Assembly: GCF_000143415.4 (NCBI RefSeq)
Contig: NW_003314392.1
Span: 320,433 to 384,432, forward strand
DNA from: Selaginella moellendorffii
Lineage: Eukaryota > Streptophyta > Lycopodiopsida > Selaginellales > Selaginellaceae
DNA: 64,000 nt
Reading direction: 5' to 3'
This document shows positions 45,794 to 56,420 of the stretch, piece after piece; position 1 is the first letter of the stretch; each line of letters opens with the position of its first letter. The position numbers and the translations under genes are program-made. A model generated the notes under the pieces. The model made no database searches. It was not told where the DNA came from and saw only the letters and a list, made by a program, of their open reading frames with translations.

Positions 45794-47840
45794 CGTAGTA
45801 TCAGAGATAAGTTGGCGGCCCGATTTCCATGATACGTAGTATCGAAGACAAGGAATTTTTTTTTTTCTTTAGTTCTTTTGAGCTGGGAAATGGGGCCCCA
45901 ACTCAAAAAATTATGCTGTGTGTTGCGGCTGTGAGCTATATGGAAATCCAGGTTCCTTGCTGGCTGCAAGTTGTTGTAAGCTGAGCAGTGGGAATACTTA
46001 TCTGTGGAGTGAGTTTTCGAAGAGTTTTTCTTCCAGAATAGCTGGAGAACTAGTTGCTGAAATCTTTGTCAGAGTAAGAACTAGTACTACCATAGGGAGA
46101 GCTCGGAGATCCAAAGAGAAGGCACGTAAAGGCGCTGGGAGAACCAGATGACCGTAAGTGTCTGAGCTCCACAATGCACAAATTGTGGAAGCGTGAAAAT
46201 GCAGGCATAATCGGTAAGGCTCGAAAAGTGTGGGTGGAGTGCAACCACCCCATGTTTGGTAAGAACTTGTCTCTATGGATGGCGTGGATATTGAGTTGTC
46301 CGAGTTCTTCGGATAACAAGGACCAGTGACTTGTGAGGGTAACTAACTAGCCGTACGCTAGTGAAAATGCAAGTCACTGGGGCAGCTGAAACTCTGCTGG
46401 GTGGTTTTCACCAGAGAGTGTATAGTCACTTGGAGAGGGCCAAGTGAAAAAGTAATTGGACTTAAGAGAAATAGCGGGGACGAAGTTCTCCTCGGAAATT
46501 ACTAGCTGTTATCCATACCTGCGGAGAGTGAAAAGTACCAAAGACAAGAGTGCTTCTTGAGTGGGAGGTCTTGGACCTCCTAGGCAAGTTGTGAATGGCT
46601 GATGGGAACAGCACTTGCAAAGACATGCGAGAGCATGTTGAACCGGAGAAGCCAAGTAAGGACCTTGAAGAGGAGCTCAGGTTGTGAGCGCGCCTCTTGA
46701 GTCCCTGAAAGATTAAGTTTGTGGGTGACACACTCGGCGGAAGCCTTGTGGTCACCACTAGAGCTGGTTATGTTTCGGGTAGCAGTTACCGCATGGGGTA
46801 AGATTTCCCCACTCGCAGGACGACGAGGTGGAACTGGCTAATCTCGGAAGTCTACAACCATAAGATACGTGGAGACATCTGCTGAGTATTGGCAAAGGGC
46901 TTATCAGAGCTCAAGGCAGTACTGGGATAATTTACCAGAGATAGAGTGGCTGGAGCAGGGGTTATGTATCCTGCTCGCCGTGGTTATCGTAGGCTTGGGT
47001 GTCTGTAAAGAGCTGGACAGACTGGAATTGATCGATAAGATGAGGTTATCTGAGTGCAGATGACTGAGTTGATACTTGGTGGGAAACGGGATTATGGTCA
47101 TGGACATGGTGGCTTAGAGAACTAGCTGGGGCTAGAGGCCTTAGGGTGGCGACCCTATGAGCCGAGTTACCTGAATGACTTTCCCTTAGTACTGGTAAGC
47201 ATGGTAATTCCAAGTTACCGTTCTGATCTGCTGGGATCAGAGGGCTAAGTTAGATAGAGGGAGCGATAGCTTGTATTTGATAGCTCTGTCGGACGCTTAG
47301 CCGGTTTACTCAGGTGTCGATCGGTGGATGGACCCAGGATGAGGTTAGTGCTCGCTCTCTCGATAGCTCAGCTGGACAAGCGGATAATCCTTATCCAACC
47401 TTTTTCAGGTCTTTTTGTCCAGCCCTCTTACTCGATGTGATGATGGCCCTTGACTGGGTGAATCCAGCAGTGAGGCTAGATCATTTGAACTTGCGATTTC
47501 TGCAAAAAGCCGCCAGCTGCCGCGAGTCCTGACACGTCAGCATTTCGGACAATGATGAATTTAACCAAACAGAGTTTGACCCAATTCAGGGTTCAGAGAC
47601 TCCTGCCACGTCAGCATCTCTCGCGATTGGGGGAGACATGTCCAGCTTGCGGACCAAGCAAGTGAGTAAATAATAAAGACGCTGGTCAAGTAAAGGCAGC
47701 TGGGGGGATGGGGAATTAGTGGGGAACTGCCATAGGTTTGCACACAGACGTGCAATTATAGGGAAACGTGGTGTGTGTTACGTATATGTGTCTAGTTGGT
47801 CTGACTGGATCAGGTGGCAGCAGTAGCTGTGACATCACCT
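45794..47840. other. Retroelement interior without readable proteins
   Basis: I find no gag-pol motif. Around 47440-47620 there are reversed copies of the first 100 bases of the LTR at 44541 (reverse complement reads CTGACGTGTCAGGACTCGCGG). The region therefore probably ends in an inverted LTR piece. Short frames such as one at 46869-47063 with a hydrophobic stretch have no recognisable identity. Confidence 0.4.
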
Positions 47841-47849
47841 CAAACTCCC

Positions 47850-48260
47850 TGGACTCCTGCCACTTGGTGGTGGGAGTCTCGGGAGTTCTCGGACTCCGGT
47901 AGTCCGTGCACTCCTGGGACTCCGGGAGTTCTCAGACTCCCGGGACTCCTGGAGTTCTCGGACTCTGGGAAGTCCGAGAAGTTCTCGGACTCCCGAGAGT
48001 CCCAGGAGTTCTCTCCAGGAGTGCTTGGACTCTCCTGGGAGTCCGGGGGTTCTGGGAGTTCTTGGACTCCCGGGAGTGCTCGGACTCTCCTGGGAGTCCG
48101 GGGGTTCCGGGAGTTCTCGGACTCCCTAGAGTACTCGGACTCTGGGTAGTCCGGGAGTTCTTGGATTCCGAGGAGTCCGGGAGTGCTCGGACTCTCTTGG
48201 GAGTCCGGGAGTTCTCGGACTCCGAGGTGTTTGGGAGTGCTTGGACTCCCGGGAGCCCGG
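47850..48260. repeat. Palindromic GGACTCC minisatellite
   Basis: About fifteen diverged units built from GGGAGTTCTCGGACTCC alternate with their own reverse complement, so each unit is nearly self-complementary. All six frames are largely open because stops are rare in the unit; the long frames on both strands are therefore artefacts. Confidence 0.85.
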
Positions 48261-48647
48261 GGAGTGGTGGGAGGCCATGCTAGATTTCCTGGCTGTTTTC
48301 CACGTACTTCTGGGGTGGGAGTGGTGGTGGGCCCCACACACCTCTGGAAGTTTGGGGGTGTATGTGCAAAGGTGGGCCACACAAAAGAAGGGTGGCTTTT
48401 TAAAAAATGGACGGTCCAGATTAAATCAATATTCTTGAACGGCCGAGATCCCTCCATAAATCAACGGACAGGAATGCGTCTTTATAAAAAATGGACGGTC
48501 GAGAGTAAATTAATATTCTTGAACGGTCCAGATCCCTCCATAAATCAACGCTCCATAAATCAATGACCAGGATCTCTCCATAAATGAACGGCTAGGAGCA
48601 TTCAAGAAGAGCGAGAAGCATTTCAAATACTTTAGCAAGTTTGATCT

Positions 48648-49121
48648 ATGGCAGCCATGCTTGTTTTGTTCATGACCATGGTCGCAGCAGCAGCGCTATG
48701 GAAAATATCTCTTCAAGACCAGGAATCCACAAAAACTTCAAGAGTGCCAGATGACCAATTCGCCTATGTCCTGTGCCTCATCGTGATCAGCCCCCTTGAA
48801 GGTTTGGATTCCGGAAGTGGGAAGCACGCGGCGTATGTTATGTGGCACGATCGACGTGGTGAGGATGGGCATCACAAACATCCCAGACAGCATTTCCGAG
48901 TTGCGAGAGTAGAATCCAGGATCTCAAGCATCTGGTGCTGTCTGAAAAAGTTGTGGCATGAAGAAAGTAGCTGCTTTTTGGAGATATTCCTGTCAGATGT
49001 AATAAAAAAGAGAGTGAGTTTCTTGGACAACTGCAAACCGAAGTTAGAAATACCAGATTGCACCGTAGCCATCCATGTCACATCCAAGAACAAGGTGAGG
49101 TGCTTGAGGAACGATTTCTAG
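48648..49121 (+). CDS. Orphan ORF, 157 residues (paralogue of the 113-948 segment)
   Basis: An open frame from an ATG whose context matches the segment at 113. The start AAMLVLFMTMVAAAALWKI is hydrophobic and could be a signal anchor. Later blocks include DDQFAYVLCLIVISPLEGLDSGSG, VESRISSIWCCLKKL and KPKLEIPDCTVAIHVTSK. I recognise no family. The duplicate at the left end of the window is broken, so this copy may be the source, or both may be pieces of a larger unidentified gene. An alternative frame of the middle reads NIPDSISELRE, which looks like a leucine-rich repeat; this copy may therefore also be frameshifted. Confidence 0.35.
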   Translation: MAAMLVLFMTMVAAAALWKISLQDQESTKTSRVPDDQFAYVLCLIVISPLEGLDSGSGKHAAYVMWHDRRGEDGHHKHPRQHFRVARVESRISSIWCCLKKLWHEESSCFLEIFLSDVIKKRVSFLDNCKPKLEIPDCTVAIHVTSKNKVRCLRNDF

Positions 49122-49238
49122 CTTTAAAATGCTCCAGAAAGTCTTGGGGTTATATCTTGCAGGAGGGAGATCTGCTTCATACAAAGAATGCCTGAATAGG
49201 ACGTGATTAATGCAAGGGAATACAAACGTGAAAAACGA

Positions 49239-50298
49239 CTACCTCCAAGACGGATCCATGCGCCATTCTTTGATACAACCTTCATCTCCAGCAGCGACTA
49301 AAGAAAGAGCTCCTGTTATCAAAAGGCATCTCATTGCGGCAGTCGCAAAATGTTCGGCCTTCGGATCACGTTCGGCATTTGGAAGTAGCAGAGATATCAT
49401 GCTGGCAAACAAGTCCGAGTTGTTTTGATTTTCTTCTGCGTTGGATCCCAGCAATGACTGCTGACTGGTGCCGATTGTTACTGGTAAAAGAAAAACATGA
49501 GATTCTCACTTCATGAGGAAGCTATTTGTACTTACGCTCTAGATTTGGTGAATTATGTTCTTCCTCTCACGTGAAGTACCTCCAGAGTATCGGCCACAAT
49601 CTTAGACTCCAGCTCCTCATGTGATGTTCCTCCAGAGTATCGGGCACAATCTTCGGTTCCAGCTCTGGTTCCGAATCCGAGACATAAACATTTTCTAGAC
49701 CTACTATGTCCATAAAAGTTTGTCAAAAGAAGCAAAATCGAATAAAAAACTTACAAGAATCTTCTGCACTGTGACGCTCTTGCGAGTTCCTGTCTGTTTT
49801 CTGTCGTTGAGACGACCTCACACCCTTGTCTCCTGGCCGCAGAGATAACGCTTGCTTCTTATTTCCTTCCCGAATCACTGAAGAACGAAACAAGTCTGGA
49901 GAACGAGCGCTGGGCGAACTTTGCACATTGACTTCTGTCTCATCTTTTTTCGATGAAGCAGAAACTAGTTCACGTAGGAGATACTGCACAACAGGATCCG
50001 CAAGGCCAACCATCTGCCCAGATAGAACTTTTTTTTTTTGCCGCGGAGACAACGACAAGAAAAGAACAATTGCCTCCTCGCCATTGACTCCAAGAGAACG
50101 AGTTCCTGGATGCTGAATTTTCATCATCGCTTCCCACCCGTGCTTTCAATCTCCCCGCAGCGTACCTTGAAAGTTTCCATCAAGAAACGCGCAAGAAAAA
50201 CCGAAAAGAAAAAAACTCACCGCAAACAAAGGCCCCAGCTTATCCTCTCGGATTGCCATCGCGTATGCCTCGCCTCCCTTCCTCGCAGAGCTCTGCAT
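49239..50298 (-). CDS. Uncharacterised four-exon gene
   Basis: Exons 50298-50221, 50142-49755, 49703-49580 and 49464-49239 splice in phase to about 270 residues. Blocks: MQSSARKGGEAYAMAIREDK and HGWEAMMKIQHPGTRSLGV at the N-terminus, then ILFLSLSPRQ-like LFLSLSPRQKKKVLSGQMVGL. A Ser/Arg-rich linker follows, then an acidic GLENVYVSDSEPELEPKIV and a final LLGSNAEENQNNSDLFASM with a hydrophobic helix (CLLITGALSLVAAGDEG). No family is recognised. Exon 3 contains a 50-bp tandem duplication that changes the frame of the second unit, so the C-terminal half may be altered from the ancestral form. The start at 50298 is the first ATG of an exon with a strong GTGAGT donor. Confidence 0.5.
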
Positions 50299-50449
50299 CC
50301 CACAGGAAAAGGGTACATTCTTCCCAAAATCAACAAAACAGCAGCTACATTCCAGAGAAAACCGTCACCCGAGAGCTACCTCTTCTCCCACGGGCCATGG
50401 AAAAGCGATCCAAGGGCCTCGATCTCCACCGCAGCCTAGAACCCTAACC

Positions 50450-50880
50450 CCGACCACAAAAATTCCCGCACGTTGGCGATGAGCACGTAAGTCGCAGCGT
50501 CGCCGGGATCCAACCCGGTCCGCGCGGATCACCTCCTCGTGTGCGTCACCCATGGGGCTCCAGCGGCATACTGCGGAGCAGCGCCTCCCCACACCGCCCG
50601 AGCAGCTCCACCACAAACCGGTAGTGCTCGCGGCTCAGCCACCCCGCGTAGAACATCCCCCGCTCGAGCAGTGGAGCTCCATTCGGGGAGATCCCCTCCA
50701 ACCACCGCATTCTAGATCCCTCTCGCGGTTCTTCTCGAACAGCATCCAGGCTCCCACACTTGGCGTGCAAGCTCGCGAGTGCGGACTCACCGCTGGAGTG
50801 GCGATTCCTAGCTCGGGTGTGGCCTTCCTCAAAATCCGCGAGAGCCGACAGTGCTGCGAGGGTCTGGGCGAGAGTTCATC
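50450..50880 (-). pseudogene. PPR gene fragment (C-terminal repeats and E motif)
   Basis: The minus strand reads HAKCGSLDAV, then LSREHYRFVVELLGRCGE, LLRSMPLEPHG and DPGDAATYVLIANVRE in different frames. These are standard last-repeat and E-motif blocks of PLS PPR proteins. Frame changes and missing ends mark it as a relic. The following 50900-51340 is AT-rich with a long T run and no gene. Confidence 0.75.
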
Positions 50881-51340
50881 TAGTGATGGCATCTTTGGTT
50901 TTGAATTTTTCTCTCTTTATATACTGAATTTTATGGTGGAAGGCAACACAATAAACATTTTTCTGGAAGTTCAACAAAACTTTATCAACCCTCTTGCTTT
51001 TTTTTTTTTTTTTTTTAATTCTTTGTATACTGCACAGACTTCTTTAGTATTGTTGTTAATTATTCTAGAAAATTTGAAAGAAAACGATATGGTTACTAAA
51101 TTGTTTGCTTTCAAGCCCTAGGGAAGTCCTTTACCCTAACATGCCTTAATATACCCTTGAGCCTTCCTTTAACCGACGTTGACCATGTAGTCAAAGCTGG
51201 CGCCTTTCACAACTATCCCATTAAAATTTTTTTCATGATCAAGTCCCTACCGATGCCAGAAAATTTCTCTTTACTCCACAATGCCTCCTCTTATGTGGCA
51301 TTGCTATTAAGATCTCCCCACTACCACAATGCTTGACTGT

Positions 51341-52090
51341 CTAGGGATGTGCAAGCACAGCATCTAGACTCACCCTCTTGCTCTGCTCCACAACTAGCAT
51401 TCCCTGGATGAGATCCTTTGCTTCACATGACGCAAAACCAATCAGGAATGCTCTGGCTCTCAGAAAATCAAATTCGACTCTCGATTGATACCCTCTCAGC
51501 AGCTCATAAGCAATGACTCCCAGCCCCCACACATCCATGGCTGCCGTGTAGCTTGCTCCATCACTCTTCACCGCTACCACCTCGGGTGCCATGTACTTCG
51601 CTGTTCCACAATACTGCTGCATATCCCATTGTTTGTCTGTGGCCATGCCAAAATCTCCAATCATCACTTCGTCCACTGCACTAGCGTTGAGCCTCTCAAA
51701 GATGTTGTAAGGTTTGAGGTCGCTATGGACGACCCCTCTTGAGTGCATCTCACTTGAGTGTCTTTGCTAGTGACTTAATAGTCTTAACTACTTCTTCCTC
51801 AATCAATGCCCCACCTTGGATCAATCACTCTGCCAAGCTAGGGCCACAAAGTTCCATAACAATGGTCCCATAGCACCCTGGCCTCTCTCTCCCTCACGAA
51901 ATCCTCAAAGGCAACGACTCCAGGGCAGACACAAAAGCTTGGACATGAGCCAAGCTTCGTTCTCGGCATTCCACATCGATTTCACTAATTTCCCTGCATA
52001 CTTCATGCCAGCCCTGCAATGAGAACTTAACAAATAGACCTGCCCTTTGCCGCCAGATCCCAGCTTCTCACCCCACCTGTACAGCTTGAG
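51341..52090 (-). pseudogene. Serine/threonine protein kinase, frameshifted
   Basis: On the minus strand the N-lobe reads YRWGEKLGSGGKGQVYL (glycine loop). An exon follows with KYAGKLVKSMWNAENEAWLM (beta-3 Lys and alpha-C Glu), then shifted frames through EEEVVKTIKSLAKTLK. The C-lobe reads VVHSDLKPYN, GDFGMA and CGTAKYMAPEVV. The catalytic loop has HSD in place of HRD. At least two frameshifts (near 51760 and 51900) break the frame. The exon at 51914-52010 is exactly repeated inside the copia chimera at 54211. Confidence 0.8.
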
Positions 52091-52620
52091 GAGCTCACCA
52101 CAGTCTCGCCAATTTTTTGACCTAGCTTCTCGCTAACGGGTACAAATCGACGGCTGGAATCGCGTTTGATCGACGGTGACGATCTTGTGAAAGACTAGCC
52201 TGAATTTATTTCAGGATATTCGTTATTTGAATCTGGATAGCCATGCTTCTCTACAAAATTGTATTACACGCTCTGATGTGCCCTGCTGAATCAATCGCCC
52301 TCAAAGCACCACCAGCACGATCAGAGCGTTCACAAGGGACCAGCAGGATCAGAGAGTTCACCATGTCTCCAATCGAAGGCCTGTAGCTTGGCTCCAACTA
52401 GACGCATAGAACAGCAACAGCAGCGACCTACACACGGATCTTGCATTAAAATCATCAAGTCAGCCAGCACTGGCAACAAACAAACCAAAACCGAAAGAAG
52501 AAGAAGAGGAAGAGGAAGGGCACTTACTTGGAAGAGTTGCTTCATGCTCAAGAGGACGCCACAACTGAGCGACTGCACCAGGTTACCCTCATTGTTGCGA
52601 TCAAGGATACTGTCAACTTG

Positions 52621-53128
52621 TCAATGATGGTATGCAAACGATACGAGCCCAGCAGCAACGACAAAATATTTGAAGAGCGTCCACCACGAATAACCCGCTT
52701 TTCTGCCTTCCAAGCAGCCTTGCAATCCCTGGAGCACACACATTCTCACGTTTAACTTGTCAAGGAAATCAAAGCTTCTTGCAAGAGCAAACCTTGACAC
52801 CGTCACGAAGAACACCGATGATAATCGCAGCCGAGCACTGCAGCACCCTGAGTTCCCGGTTGTTTGTCTCAGTCAATTCGGCGTTCTCATCTCTGGTATC
52901 CACCAGCATCGCCACTCCTCTGGTCTCCTCTTCGTTGGTTGTGGGTGACATCCTGCCGATGTCACTTCGTGGTCGGACAGCGTTCCTTATTGGTGGTGGA
53001 GGTTCCTCTTGACGCTGTGCAGACACCAGGGCTCTGGTGCTGCTAGTGGTGCTGGTTTTGCTGTGATTCTTGGCGTTTTGTTCCTTGTTTGTCGTCTCTG
53101 TGCCTCTGCCTGGTGTCTGCTCTGCCAT
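52621..53128 (-). CDS. Uncharacterised tail-anchored-like protein, 149 residues
   Basis: Two exons, 53128-52793 and 52728-52621, join in phase 0. The N-terminal 95 residues are Thr/Glu/Arg-rich and look disordered (TETTNKEQNAKNHSKTSTTS; RQEEPPPPIRNAVRP). A hydrophobic patch (LQCSAAIIIGVL) follows, then GLQGCLEGRKAGYSWWTLF and a C-terminal membrane-like KYFVVAAGLVSFAYHH. I recognise no family. A continuation into a third hydrophobic exon near 52330-52560 is possible, but a stop at 52621 precedes any good donor. Confidence 0.4.
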
Positions 53129-53390
53129 CTTTCCCGTTTTCTGCTGCAGCGGTCCCTTGCTGTTCCAAACTCGAGGGCCTTGCGAATTCCTTTGCCTTCA
53201 AACTAACGGAAGGAAATCCCCACCTAGCTTTCCTGTCTTCGTGCTTCACTTGTTTCGTGCCATCTGGAGTCAAGAGCTTGGAGCGCCCGGCAGTGGCTCC
53301 TCACACTGAGCTCTTGCCTTCGTCGTGAAAAACACATGCCAGTAAATTCCGCGGCCAACAAGAAAGAAACAAAGAGTTACCTGGCTTTCT

Positions 53391-53872
53391 GGAGGAGTTC
53401 CCAATCCACTGGTCCTGTAGTCATGTTGAAAGCTCCTGGATAGCAGATCATCACCAACATGAATTTTAATACTCAGCAGCTACATGTCGTGCTGCGTAAG
53501 TCATTGCCATCTAGCAAATACGAACACTGATTCGTCCAACATCTGTGTCAGTGAGCAATGTGAGTTATTTTGCTTGTCGTAATGCCTGCAGGACCTTACC
53601 CGAATCAACAACAGTATACTTATGTCCAGGCGCCAGTGTCCGATTCTTTGAACTGTATCTTTCCTAGTATATCGATGTCAAAAAAGTGAACCTGGTGTGA
53701 AAGAGGGCTGAGAAAAAACCATAGACGACACATCAGAAAAGCAAACCTTCCTATGTTTACCTTTTAGACAGCCATCTTTTCTATAGATGCAGCAAGTATT
53801 GTAGAGATGTCGTTCTGGTATGGAGCCACAGATGATGGCAACCTCCTTACTCTTTGCCATGTCCGAAAGCAT
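53391..53872 (-). pseudogene. Omega-amidase/nitrilase-like (C-N hydrolase) fragment
   Basis: Minus-strand exons carry AIICGSIPERHLYNTCCIY and GKHRKV, then VHFFDIDILGKIQFKESDT, then DVGRISVRIC and [19 protein letters not shown]. This order and wording match the omega-amidase branch of the nitrilase superfamily (Glu-Lys-Cys triad enzymes). A one-base loss after KESDT, a stop after VRIC and missing first and last exons show that it is inactive. Its left-hand end (upstream) runs into the hAT-like inverted repeat. Confidence 0.75.
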
Positions 53873-54092
53873 TTTGGAAGAGGGCTACATAGATTGGAAA
53901 GCTTACGTTTGAGTATGGAAAATTCCCCATTTCCTGTAACACATTCCCCTTATGACTGAACAAACAACCATACTTACTGGAAAATACATTTGATTTGTAA
54001 AAACCATATTTGCAAACGGGCATTCGCATACAGGTTTGCGTTCCATTTGCAGAGGGTTGCCAAGTTAAATGAATATTACAAGTTAAACCAGA

Positions 54093-54200
54093 ATCTTTTA
54101 CAATCTTTTATGTTTCTTTCTGTGGGTGGGAGGCAATTGTTGGTGCAATGGCTTGCTGAGCCACCTCTTCTGATCGTCTAGGGAAAAGACGAAACCCCTT
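54093..54200. repeat. 108-bp direct repeat flanking the copia/kinase insert (left copy)
   Basis: This segment of the hAT arm is present again at 55157-55264 with only a few differences. The opposite arm has a single copy (near 59090-59190), so the duplication arose with the insertion. Confidence 0.85.
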
Positions 54201-55156
54201 GGAAGGCAGTTGGCATGAAGTATGCAGGGAAATTAGTGAAATCGATGTGGAATGCCGAGAACGAAGCTTGGCTCATGTCCAAGCTTTTGTGTCTGCCCTG
54301 GAGTCGTCGACAAGCAGTTGGATGTCTTATTTATCTAGCCATCAGTACCAGACCAGACTTGGGATTTGCAGTTGGAGCAGTCTCAAGATTTCTTGAGAAT
54401 CCAGGAGAAGTTCATTGGAGCGCTGTTAAACGAATTTTCAGGTATTTGCGAGGAACAGCAGGATATCGACTGAGCTACAGCAGCAGTAGCAGCGTGTCTA
54501 GCAGCAGTGGGAGCTCCAGGAGTATGCAACTTGTCCGCTTTACAGACTCAGATTTGGCTGGCGACAAGGATACAAGAAGATCAACTTCAGGATATCTTTT
54601 CTTCCTGGAAGGTGGACTTGTCAGCTGGAGCAGCAAGCGACAAGCAATCACAGCACTTTCATCCACCGAGGCTGAATATATTGGTGCAACAACAGCAGCT
54701 CAAGAAGCGAGGTGGCTTGCAGATTTTCTGGAGCAGATTGGTGTTCCAGTGCAGCAGCCAGTGACTTTGTTTTGTGACAATCGAAGCGCGATCGAGTTGT
54801 TGAAAAATCCGAAGTTCCATGGCCACACCAAACACTTCGAGATAAAGGTACATTTTATTCAAGAGCAGGTTCTAGCGAACAGAGTGCAGCTGAGCTATGT
54901 TTCGACGAAGCAGATGACAGCAGACATTATGACAAAAGCTTTGAGCAAAGACAAGTTTCAACAACGTATGAGCGTTATAGACTATCACGGCTGAGTGGGA
55001 GTGTAGATAACCAGCCTGGAGTCTAATCCAAGGTGGCAAGAGATTTATGTGGATGCTGAAATGAGCGGACACAAGACTTGTATATATTTACATGGAGAAA
55101 ATGAAAAAGTAGTACGTTAGGGGAAACAGAGTATGTCGTTTAACTAGAAAACTATC
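54201..55156 (+). mobile_element. Copia pol fragment fused to a captured kinase exon
   Basis: An open frame 54215-54994 begins with a 31-residue kinase piece (MKYAGKLVKSMWNAENEAWL...). It passes at 54308 directly into copia pol: RQAVGCLIYLAISTRPDLGF, then RNase H (FTDSDLAGDKDTRRSTSGYLFF, LSSTEAEYIGA, CDNRSAIEL, KTKHIEIKVHF-like HTKHFEIKVHF, ADIMTKAL). The RNase H acidic residues are present. After the stop come about 150 bases that look like the start of a 3' LTR. There is no 5' LTR, integrase or main polymerase domain. The kinase piece matches 51914-52010 on the other strand without a difference. Confidence 0.85.
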
Positions 55157-55264
55157 ATCTTTTACAATCTTTTACGTTTCTTTCTGTGGGTGGGAGGCAG
55201 TTGTTGGTGCAATGGCCTGCTGAGCCACCTCTTCTGATCGTCTAGGGAAAAGACAAAACCCCTT
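55157..55264. repeat. 108-bp direct repeat flanking the copia/kinase insert (right copy)
   Basis: Partner of 54093-54200; after it the hAT-like sequence resumes. Confidence 0.85.
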
Positions 55265-56420
55265 GTGGGATTGATTCATTATTTGCAGTGTAGCTTACGA
55301 ACAAGGCCACGGGCAAGGCCTTTGGACCTGCAAGTTCTACAATGAGTTGAAATCTAGTTCATTGGAGAGATTGATTGTGCATGTAGGGAGGGTACTGGGG
55401 GAAGAGATTAAGGTTTGCTGCAATCAAGTGCCCTTGAATGTGCTCAATGAGATGTGAATGAAGTTCTTCAGTGATTATCATCACTGTGAACCACCACAAA
55501 AAGATGATCTTGTTGTCTGCACTGCAAATGCTTAGTATGTGAACATCAACGGCGAAATTTTCAAGACTCCTTTCTAGAGATCAGCTTCTACTACCTGCCC
55601 ACCGATTGTGAGTCATGGAACATTTTCATTTCTACTGGGTAGTAATGCTCCAAGTCAACAATCCTTGGCTGTGACAATGGATTTTGCTGCTTCGAATGAT
55701 AATAATGCAGCAAATGCCTAGACAGGGCAAGCATTCTCTGGAGGACTTTCTGGCAGGCAACAACGGAGCAACATGTGAGGTCTTATGAATTTTAGTGGGG
55801 GGGACACAGCTGGGCCTAGGCATAGCTGCTGGCAGACAACAAAGTCTACATACAACATGGCAAAATCGGAGCTACATTGATGTAGATGTTGCTGTTCGTA
55901 GGTTCATTTATGAAACTACACAAACCTTCAATGTTGTGAATAGCTTGTACTGGAAAGAGATGCTCAGCACTGTAGGGAAAGCTGATCCAGACTACTTCTC
56001 GGTGTATGTAAAGTATGAAGCAATCCAGGTGAAATATTTGAATGAGTATGAAAGCTTGAACTCAAGGCTAGATGTTGTGTGTGAAGGTTGGAAGCAATTT
56101 GGCTGCATGATTGTTATTAATAGCTGGCAATGCTCAAGAAAACAAAGCATTGTGAATGTGATGGTGGTGAGCATTAATGGATCAGTCTCATGGAGGTTGG
56201 AGTATGTGGTTCAAATGATCACTAATAATGGCTCTAACTTTGTTTGCATGGGGGATTTCATGGAGGAGGAGTTTCTAAAGATTGTTCATGGCAAATGTGT
56301 TTGCCACTGCTTGAGCCTCCTTTTGAAGGATATCACTAACCTTGATTGGGTTCAACTTTGTGTGAGTGGTTGTGAGAAGATTGTCAGTTTTATGTTGAAG
56401 AAGCCAAGCCTAGTTATAAC

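Noticed and set aside
47840-48457. 205-codon minus-strand and 125-codon plus-strand frames
   Set aside because: Both are products of the stop-poor palindromic minisatellite and consist of the repeat read out in Ser/Pro/Arg/Glu words.
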